Source: Paracamarosporium sp. OC-R06-R3
Lineage: Eukaryota > Ascomycota > Dothideomycetes > Pleosporales > Didymosphaeriaceae
Direction of reading: 5' to 3'
Length of the DNA: 64,000 nt
Assembly (NCBI GenBank): GCA_019828545.1
Contig: JACVRA010000073.1
Span: forward strand, 124,001 to 188,000
The first letter of the stretch is position 1. Each line of letters begins with the position of its first letter. Both the position numbers and the translations under genes were made by a program. This document shows positions 56,118 to 64,000 of the stretch, piece by piece. The notes under the pieces are model-generated. The model saw only the letters and a list, made by a program, of their open reading frames with translations, made no database searches and was not told where the DNA came from.

Positions 56118-58018
56118 ATGCCCTTCCTAGCCTCAGAACACGTGCACATCCCAGGCAAGGACTTGATGTCCTGGATGTTCGATGAACAAGAGTACGATGT
56201 TGATGAGCCTGTAGGGATAAGTCGTGGATACGTGCATTCGTTCATAATGACTAACGCTGGAGCAGATTTACATCGACGCCTCACAACCGCATCGAACAAT
56301 TTCCTCGTGGCAAGCTCGAAGTATCGCACGAAGATTAGGCGCCGGGTTCTCAGCCGCAGGGCTGAACCGCGGTGACTGCGTGTGTCTAGTTTCGTTTAAC
56401 GATGTGCGTCCATCTGCCCCCAACACCTCTCAACCCCTCCAAATCATTAAAGTCCTCGTTATAAAAGAATCAACTAATGGGTGAAGATATACTGCTCCAT
56501 GATATTCCTAGGCATCCTGACCTTTGGTGGAATCTTCGCCGGAACAAACCCCTCTCACACGTCCTACGAATTAGCCCACGCGTTCAAAGTCGCAGACGTA
56601 AGAGCACTAGTCGTAGAATCCGAGCTCTTACCCAATGCGTTAAAAGTAGCGAAAGAAGTCGGGATTCCGTTTTCGAGGGTCTTCGTATTCGATCACCATG
56701 TTTCTTTGGCGAGGCCGTATGATGCTGCTACAGAGCAGGGATGGAGTGTGACATCCAGTTTGCAAGGAGCGGTAGGTGAGCTGAGGAGTTGGCGGGCATT
56801 GATGCAGTGCGGGGAACGCGAGTGGGAGACTTGGGACGATGAGGTGAGGAGTAAGAAAACTACGGCGGCGAGACTGTTTAGTAGTGGGACGACGGGGTTG
56901 CCTAAGGCGGTGGAGATGTCGCATTTTAATCTTGTGACGCAGCATACGTTGGTTTATGAGGTTAGACCAAGGGAGTACGAGGTAAGATTATTCATCACCT
57001 TTTATGTTGAGTGTGCTTTTTCTGATGGGATGGAGCGAAGGTTTCACGACTCCTCTGCACGCCTCTGTTCCACGTCTCCAACGTCCCTAGAGCATACACC
57101 TCACCGTTGCGCTCTGGCTCGAAAACATATATCATGCGGCGTTTTGAGATAGAGCCTTTCCTGCGTAACATGGAACGCTTTGAGATTACAGAGCTCAACA
57201 TGGTCCCGCCGATGGTCATCCAGATCATCAACTCGCCGCTTTCCAGGAAGTATTCGCTCAAGGCGGTGCGGAACGGTGGATGTGGTGCTGCACCTCTAGC
57301 AGCAGAGCCCCAAGCAAGGATGAAAGCATTGCTTAGTCCAGACGCTGTGTTTAACCAGGTGTGGGGCATGAGCGAGACGACTTGCATCGCGACGATGATA
57401 CACTACCCCGAGCATGACCCCACAGGATCCGTTGGACGGTTTCTTCCAAACCATGACTCGAAGCTCGTCGACGACGAGGGAAATGATATAACGGACTACG
57501 ATGTCGTGGGTGAGCTCTGCGTTCGCGGACCGCTGATAGTAAGGGGCTACCATAATAATCCTGACGCAAATCGCACGGCGTTTGACGATGATGGATACTT
57601 TCACACGGGCGATATCGCACTGCGGAAGAGATCCAATGGTCTGTGGTACATTGTCGACCGAAAGAAGGAACTCATCAAGGTGAGGGGGTTTCAGTGCGCG
57701 CCTGCGGAGCTTGAGGGCGTGCTGTTGTCACACCCGGAGATCAGTGACGCAGGTGTGATTGGAATTCCAGCTGCAGGGTTCGGAACCACTGCTGCAGAGC
57801 AAGGGAGCGAAGCACCGAGGGCGTATATTGTGAGGAAGAGAAATGCTCGGCTGGAAGAGAGCGATGTACAAAAGTGGATGCGTGAGAGGCTGGCGGGCTA
57901 CAAACAGCTGGTGGGAGGAGTGAGGTTTGTAGAGGCAATCCCGAAGAATGCGAGCGGAAAGATATTAAAGGGTGAGTTGAGGGATATGGCGAAGCGGGAG
58001 GTGGGCGTGAGGTTGTAA
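56118..58018 (+). CDS. Acyl/aryl-CoA ligase, 4-coumarate-CoA ligase-like
   Basis: Model join(56118..56210, 56266..56403, 56487..56981, 57041..58018), 567 aa, introns of 55, 83 and 59 bp, all in phase. The adenylation motifs are intact: LFSSGTTGLPKAVEMSH near 207-223, NQVWGMSETTC, GYHNNPDANRTAFDDDGYFH followed by TGDIALR, DRKKELIKVRGFQCAPAELE and PKNASGKILKGELRD with the catalytic lysine. Members activate carboxylic acids with ATP and form CoA thioesters; fungal 4CL-like enzymes act on aromatic or fatty acids, often in peroxisomes. The C-terminus is VRL, not a standard PTS1, so peroxisomal targeting is not supported. The 55-bp first intron near the N-terminus is the least certain part. Confidence 0.9.
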
Positions 58019-59272
58019 GATGGTGTTCATTAAGGAAGAAGAGGTAGCGGTGATATTGCTGTTACGGGCGAGACACGGATTGACAAAGTTCGTATTGTAG
58101 ACGCCGCCCCGTCAAGGTATTAAACGTAGCTATCACTACAAGGGGTAATCTTAAGAAGTCCATCCGTTGTGTGAAACCTCTTAGCATACTGGTATTTCTG
58201 CGCGGATGGACTGATTACAGTATGGTACACATCCAGAGTGGTAAATCGGCCTCCATCAGTGTCTTTCTGTTACTTTCTGTGACCATTTCGGTAGACCTAG
58301 TAATATCGCTCGAAGCGGTTCATACATGGAAGCGATGGGCCGCTAGTGTTGGTATGGCTCTGTGTACCATCATCGTTGTTTGGATTCTCTACTAGAAGCC
58401 GCCAAAACTCACAATGCTAGATGAAGCTCCATCACCCGAACTCATCGAGTGTCTAGAAGACATACAGATTTCTTAGTGGTAATGATCTTGATTCATGTTG
58501 GGGATAGAGAAATGTCGAGTAGTGTAGCGTTTGTGTTGACGTGAATCAGGGTTGGCCCTGGAGGACATAGCAAAGATGTTAGTCCAACACGAACCATGCT
58601 CGAGCCCAACTCCAAGATCCACTCCGACATACGTGACGGACGGACTTCTTGAGCCTATCCCTTGTATCGTTGTGGAGCGGACAGACTCCCCGTAGTATTT
58701 AGCTTGGTTCGCTAGCCTTATCTTGTGGCTGACGACCCTTGCTTATCCGCACCATTCTTAATGTCACAAGAATTTGTGGACATGCCCTTACGCATCCCAT
58801 CTATAAGCATAAACGAAGCTATTCACTCCCACCTCGACTCTCCAGGGTCTCTACCACGGCGTCTACAAACCACGCCGCGCAGCAATTCCGCAGCGACCAG
58901 GGCCCCGCTCCACGGCGTCTATCCATGGGCTTTTGCGGGGTAGCCCGAACTGAAGACGCGCCTGGAGATAAGACTAGGGTTACCGTCCCGCCCCAGCGTG
59001 CAGCGGGCTAGGACGCCCGCGCGACGCATCATTTGCTGCTTGCGTCGCCCATGATGCTTGCCTCAGGCTGGACTTGCCTATCTGGGGCGGAATCGCACGC
59101 GCGCTGGATCGGCGTGTGTCTGTGTGCCAGACGCAAAGGATACAAAGCTCGTGTTCATCTCGTCTTGCTTGAGACTGAAGCCTGGTTTCACTCGATACCT
59201 TCGATTGCAACGTCGTTGTTTGCACCCTGTTGTTGCTCGTCCATTCCATGATAGTAGGCGTCGAGACTGAGG
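58019..59272. other. Intergenic region with a possible small membrane peptide
   Basis: About 1.25 kb. From about 58219 a frame of some 57 codons encodes a hydrophobic peptide with two membrane-like segments (SVFLLLSVTISVDLVISLEA and MALCTIIVVWILY). Without a family or splice evidence I do not call it a gene. The second half holds the promoter and leader of the permease gene. Confidence 0.4.
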
Positions 59273-61319
59273 ATGACGGCCGCACAGAACGCTGCGCACA
59301 AGCACGTCAATGAAGAGCCTGTGACTTCGGTTCTGCCCGGAGGAGATGTTCCTTACGATCCAAATCATGAGTTCAGCGCTGATGAAGAGGTGCTGGCCGC
59401 GTTGGGCTACAAGTCCGAGTTCAAGAGAGAGTTCAGCTTGTTCACTACCTTCTGTGTGAGCTTTGCCGTGCTGGGATTGTTGCCGAGTTTCGCGAGTACG
59501 TTGTATTATGGCATGGGGTATGCGGGAACTGCTGGTATGTTCGAAAGAGTTGGACCGAAGGTGGACCAATGTTTGCTAGTACACGTCGAGGAGCTAACGC
59601 TTTGCAGGGATGACTTGGGGTTGGGTCATTGCGATGGTGGGCATTCAAAGCGTCGCATGTAGTATGGCAGAGTTATGCTCCTCTATGCCAACTAGTGGAG
59701 GGTTGTACTATGCTTCTGCGGTGCTGGCACCACCCGGCTGGGGACCGTTCGCGTCCTGGATTACGGGATGGTCCAATTGGCTTGGTCAAGTCACGGCAGC
59801 TCCATCAGGTACGTTCTCTCTCTCTCTCCCAGACTCGTACCATAGAAACATCACTAACGAGTTCTTCCAGTAAACTATGGGACCGCCGCCATGATCCTCG
59901 CCGCAGCCTCCATTCAAAACCCCTCCTACATACCAACAGACTACCAGACCTTCCTCCTAACCACTTTCATCATGCTCATCCACGGCGTAATGTCCTCCCT
60001 TCCGACCAAGATGCTCGCACAAATCAACACCGTCGGCTCCACCTTCAACATCATCGCCCTCATCGTGGTCATCATTCTCATCCCCGCCGGCACGAACCGC
60101 CCCGACCAAGGCCTCCCCCGCTTCACTCCCTCGTCGGAAGTCTGGGGCACCATCTACGAAGGGACTTCGTTCCCGCCAGGGATCTCCGTCCTGATGTCCT
60201 TCGTAGCAGTCATCTGGACCATGTCTGGGTACGACTCGCCCTTCCATCTAGCAGAGGAGTGCTCAAACGCGAACATCGCCTCCCCACGCGCCATCGTGCT
60301 GACGTCCGCCGTGGGCGGCACATTCGGCTGGGCCCTGCAGCTTGTCGTCGCATACACGGTCGTCAACATCGACGACGTGCTCAACAGCGACCTGGGGCAG
60401 CCCTTCGCCGCGTACCTCATCCAGTGCATGCCGCAGAAGATGGTGCTCGCCATCCTGAGCTTGACCATCATCGCGGGCTTCAGCATGGGCCAGGGATGCA
60501 TGATCGCCGCCAGCAGAGTGACGTTCGCCTATGCGCGAGACGACTGCTTCCCGTTCTCGCAGTACTGGAAGCAAGTCAACAGGACGACGCTGACGCCCGT
60601 GAACGCCGTGTGGCTGAACTGCGTGATTGGGATTCTGAGCGTGCTTCTGATCTTCGGGGGGAGCGTGTCTATCGGGGCGTTGTTTTCCATTGGAGCCATC
60701 GCTGCGTTCGTGGGTACGTGTTTATATGCCTCCTGGTCGCTTTCATTCACATCTCCCCGTCTCATGTCCTTTTCTTTTCTTTTCTTCTCTTTCTTCCCTG
60801 TTCTCCCTCAAACCGAAACAAAGCTAACCCGACCCAGCATTCACAACCCCAATCTTCATCCGCGTCTTCTTCGTCGGGAACCGCTTCCGCGCAGGCCCCT
60901 GGAACCTGGGCCGCTTCTCGCTGCCCACCGGCGCGCTGGCCTCCGCCTTCGTCATCCTCATGGTGCCTATCCTGTGTCTGCCCAGCGTAACAGGCGACGA
61001 TCTGACGTGAGTTTCTCCATCCATTCCCCGTCTCCTTCTTCCTCCCACATCCGCAACTCAAACCTCGCTAACCACACACAGCCTCGACCTCATGAACTGG
61101 ACGTGTCTCGTCTACGGCGGCCTCATGTTCCTCGTGCTGGTGTGGTGGTTCGTAGACGCGCACAAGTGGTTCAAAGGGCCGAAGGTTAACGTGCAGCATC
61201 TTATGCTTGGGCGGGAAGGGAATGTGTTGGAGGGCGCGGAGAGCGAGCAGGAGGGTGGGGCGGAGTTGGAGGGCGTGGGGAGCTTGGATAAGAGTAAGAT
61301 GAAGGGGGAGGTGAGTTGA
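59273..61319 (+). CDS. Amino acid/GABA permease (APC superfamily)
   Basis: Model join(59273..59534, 59608..59808, 59871..60713, 60838..61006, 61082..61319), 570 aa, four introns of 73, 62, 124 and 75 bp, all in phase. A hydrophilic N-terminus (MTAAQNAAHKHVNEEPVTSV) with LAALGYKSEFKREFSLFTTF leads into about twelve transmembrane helices. GMTWGWVIAMVGIQSVACSM, AELCSSMPTSGGLYYASAVL and FHLAEECSNANIASPRAI are typical of the fungal GABA/choline/polyamine permease group (Uga4, Hnm1 relatives). It probably imports an amine or amino acid across the plasma membrane; the substrate cannot be told. The C-terminal tail is acidic (LEGAESEQEGGAELEGVGSL). The acceptor of intron 3 follows a CTAACCC branch site. 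Confidence 0.92.
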
Positions 61320-61463
61320 GGGAAGGAAGGTAGTCGGAGGGGATTGGATTGGGGACTGGGTTGTCTGGATGCATGTACGTGAAGGAGAAGTATTTGAAAA
61401 GGAAGTTGGAATGGTCTAGAGCATGCAAGAGATACCATACCAGTCTTCTATTGCCATTCGTCC

Positions 61464-62982
61464 CTAATAGTAACTCCCACCCGAACCCGAACCCGCATAC
61501 TCTCCCATCGTGCCGGGAAACGCGCCCACAGGGGCCCGCTCATCCTCGTCCGCGCTATCGTCTTCTTCGCCCTCGAACGCGTCTCCAGGGTCAGGAGGCG
61601 CCCGCATCCGGACGATGGCGTCTTCTTCCAGCGTCGGGATAATGTACGGTTTAGGCGTGTGGTATTCTCTTCCCGAAGGCATGGCCGAAAGGAGTTGTTC
61701 TGAGGGGGGAACGACTTGGACTGATATCTACGTAGCAGCAGAGTTAGCATATTCACACCCATATCACTTACACCTTGATTTCAACACATCAAAGAACCGA
61801 ACCAAAGACAAAAAAACATACCGTATCATTCATCTTCTCCCACTTCTTAAGCAACATATCGACGACCCTGCCCTCCTCGAACTTCCCCGCATCCGCGCCC
61901 CACGCACCACCCTTCTCAACCTTCCGGTCCTCCCTCTTCTCCGCCCACTCCTTCTTCAGCTTCGAGAAACCCGACGCTTTCTTCTCCTCGTCTGCGCTCA
62001 GCGGGGAAAACCCCAGCTCTTTCCTCGCGCCCCGCAGCCACGCTATGCCGTCGCCCGTCTTCCCCGCTAACTCTGCGTCCACCCCGAGAAACCTGCACGC
62101 CTTCCCCTTCGCCGTTCGCCGCAGATCGTCAACGTACTTTGAGAACGCGTCGTCGACTTTCGTCGCGCGGCCGAGCATGGCTTGCGCTTTTGCTGCGTGC
62201 TCGGACGACGAGAGACATAGGCGGGCGAAGAGGTGCGCGCGGACTTTGGGTATCTCCACGCTTTTGAACATCCAGTCTTTGCTGTTTTTGTTCCTATCTT
62301 CGACTACGGCGGCGGGGTAGGGGTCGTCTTTCAGGACGGTGATGAGCGTTGCTTCAGCGAGTGTGAGTTCTGCGAGGGCGCCGAGGACGGGGGTCGATAT
62401 GTCCACGGCAGCGGGCTGCGCGTGCCACTGTTGTGAGCGGTTCACGAGCAAGGTGTATATGGCGTTTGCGTCGAGGAAGTGCTTCATTGCGGCCGTAATT
62501 GCGGTTGCGCGCTGTTCAGGCGTAGGGAGCGTAGCATTGTAGAGCGTGTGCAGCTGGGCGCGGGCTTGCAGGCTGTATACGTATGCTAGCGTTGACAGCG
62601 TGAAGAAGAGCTCGCTTTCAAGACTCTTCAGCTTTATCCGTACGGGCTCCCTTCCTGGCACCGTGGAAGATAGTGTCGAGCGCCATTCCACCTCTAGCTC
62701 TTTTACCAGCACCAGGTCGATTTCCTCGCCGGCACAGCTAGTCCCGCTCAGACCTGCATCGAGGGCAAACAAGTACGGGATGTAGTCTTGGAGCGCAGAG
62801 AGGACGGTCGAGAGATTGGACGCTTGCGACGAGGGCGGGATGCGTTTGTAGCGTTTCAGGACATCGCGGACGACGCCGCGCGCGGTCGTGGCGCAGTTTG
62901 GTAGCGATGGGTGGGTGCTGCTGCTGAAGGAATCGGTGAAGGAAATGCTAGATGTTGTAGGTAGTACGAAAGGGAACGGCAT
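61464..62982 (-). CDS. palC: BRO1-domain pH-response protein PalC
   Basis: Model complement(join(61464..61727, 61822..62982)), 474 aa, 94-bp intron (GTATG..CGTAG). I start at 62982 because the BRO1-like domain of PalC begins MPFPFVLPTTSSISF; an in-frame ATG near 63087 would add 35 residues. The domain is mostly helical (VVRDVLKRYKRIPPSSQASN, then ELFFTLSTLAYVYSLQARAQ). The C-terminus after the intron reads PPSEQLLSAMPSGREYHTPK followed by PYIIPTLEED and an acidic tail. PalC links the ambient-pH receptor complex to ESCRT-III (Vps32) at the plasma membrane, upstream of PacC processing. The gene is convergent with the permease, with 144 bp between stops. Confidence 0.88.
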
Positions 62983-63386
62983 GTCGAGATGTTGGTGGTG
63001 GGGTATGCGGGTTTCGTGCTGGAGCTGTTGATGCAGGTACAGAGTGGGGTCTGCGATAGCTTGGCACCATGCATCAAGTGACGCCATCCGAAGTGAATTG
63101 AGCCTAGATAAAACATTGTGAATAAACTCTAGCACGGAGTTGAAACCGACACATTGGAGAAGATGATTCTTGCTGTAACAGAGCTGGCTATTCGAGCTGG
63201 CCTGCTCAATGGCAGGCATATGTACAGTTTTGCCAGCTCACCACTGCTGTCTCTGAAGTCCCAAACGCGCAACCGAGCGCCTCTATTCGACCCGAATGTA
63301 ATCCTCGAAGCTGCTCATAGCCCATGCCTGCCGCATCGATCTTCTGCTCGGCCAACGTTCCACGCATTGCTTTCCTAACGGGTCAT
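62983..63386. other. Spacer between palC and the complex I subunit gene
   Basis: About 400 bp on the minus strand upstream of palC. The first 105 bp could code for an N-terminal extension of PalC; the rest holds the palC promoter and the 3' end of its neighbour. Confidence 0.5.
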
Positions 63387-63853
63387 CTACTTCTTCTCGA
63401 CGTAGTTGAATTGCGCATAGAGGTATCCCTTAACCTTGGCGTCCTTCAGAAGCTCGAAATACCGCTCTGTAACACACCCGTTAGCTTATCTGCCCGATGG
63501 ATCCCTGTCAATCGGCCACCACGAGAGCAATCTACGGCCACGCCGGTCAAGCTTAGGGGAATCACGCATGATAGCACGATCTGCCCTGATCTCCCAACCA
63601 TTCAAACAATTCAAAACCCTCGCGTACCTCTCAAATGTCCGCACTTCTCCAAGTGGTTCACGCCCTCGCGGCGGTAGCACTTGCCCATCTCCTCCCTCAC
63701 CAAACGCGCCATCATACTCCGCACCCATTGCTCGCGGATAATCGCATCCTGTGCAGCCTTGAAGGCCTGGTTATCGTCGTAGTCGACGCCCTCGAAGGTC
63801 GGCGGGACGGAGGGCTTCTTTGCGAGGAAAGCGGCGGACTCGGGGGTCGGCAT
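63387..63853 (-). CDS. Mitochondrial complex I subunit, NDUFB10/PDSW type (fungal 12-kDa subunit)
   Basis: Model complement(join(63387..63466, 63628..63853)), 101 aa, 161-bp intron (GTACGC..TACAG). The protein starts MPTPESAAFLAKKPSVPPTF, continues EGVDYDDNQAFKAAQDAIIR and REEMGKCYRREGVNHLEKCG, and after the intron ERYFELLKDAKVKGYLYAQF to the end VEKK. The two cysteines in KCYRREGVNHLEKC form the twin-cysteine pattern of this intermembrane-space-facing accessory subunit of NADH:ubiquinone oxidoreductase. The splice joins LR-E-RYFELL in frame. It lies on the same strand as palC, 404 bp upstream of the preferred palC start. Confidence 0.9.
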
Positions 63854-64000
63854 TGTGGCGGAGCGGCGCTTTTCGGCGCGTGTGAATGTGCGAGGGTGTT
63901 CGAAGGTCGCGGGAGGGGGCGCCGGGGTGGGCTTGCGAGCGTCAATGGGGGGTTGGGGGTGGTATTGGAGCTGTGGTTGTAGGCGTTGGTGCGTGATGAA

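Noticed and set aside
59629..60990. 453-codon plus-strand frame rich in R, H and P
   Set aside because: Out-of-frame shadow of the amino acid permease exons in GC-rich sequence.

Overview
This 64 kb window is nuclear DNA of a filamentous ascomycete (Pezizomycotina; probably Dothideomycetes, an inference from gene style and not tested). The evidence is genes split by short introns, mostly 48-75 nt with GT..AG borders and CTAAC-like branch points, mixed strands without operons, and fungus-specific families: a Zn2Cys6 regulator, PalC, a kexin, Rtc4, a NACHT/STAND protein, an aromatic peroxygenase and a PhoD-like phosphatase. Gene models below were made by eye from splice signals and frame continuity; every spliced length was checked to be divisible by three.

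Layout. 0-4 kb: an arylsulfotransferase cut by the window edge, divergent from an NCS1 purine-cytosine permease, then a small ABM-domain monooxygenase. 4-9 kb: gene remnants, then two divergent C2H2 zinc-finger genes, one with an 18-bp coding repeat and one fused to ankyrin repeats with a recent 96-bp duplication. 10-15 kb: a secreted PAF-acetylhydrolase-like enzyme convergent with a 901-residue NACHT protein. 16-26 kb: a tiny secreted protein, a secreted aspartic protease, an AlkB-type DNA repair dioxygenase, a Zn2Cys6 transcription factor with four introns and a small conserved protein. 26-31.6 kb: a gene-poor stretch with degenerate repeats and decayed coding sequence. 31.6-38.3 kb: an aromatic peroxygenase, an NADPH:quinone-type reductase, a GFA-domain protein, a PMP3-like proteolipid and a hypothetical protein. 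40-52.3 kb: conserved housekeeping genes (PhoD-like phosphatase, KEX2, RCL1, RTC4). 52.6-55.2 kb: a second repeat array. 56-64 kb: a 4-coumarate-CoA-ligase-like enzyme, an APC-family permease, palC and a complex I subunit of the NDUFB10 type.

There is no convincing biosynthetic cluster. The mixture is housekeeping blocks interrupted by accessory islands: secreted enzymes, a NACHT receptor-like protein, C2H2-ankyrin genes and repeats.

The most unusual signal is the 52.6-55.2 kb array. At roughly 250-470 bp intervals it repeats a TATA-like box, a pyrimidine-rich tract and, about 80-135 bp after the TATA, a short reading frame that usually begins M-G-L-C-x-x-L-K. Related TATA/pyrimidine sequence lies 26 kb away near 26.2 kb. 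It looks like a decayed tandem family of promoter-plus-start cassettes whose full-length parent I do not recognise.
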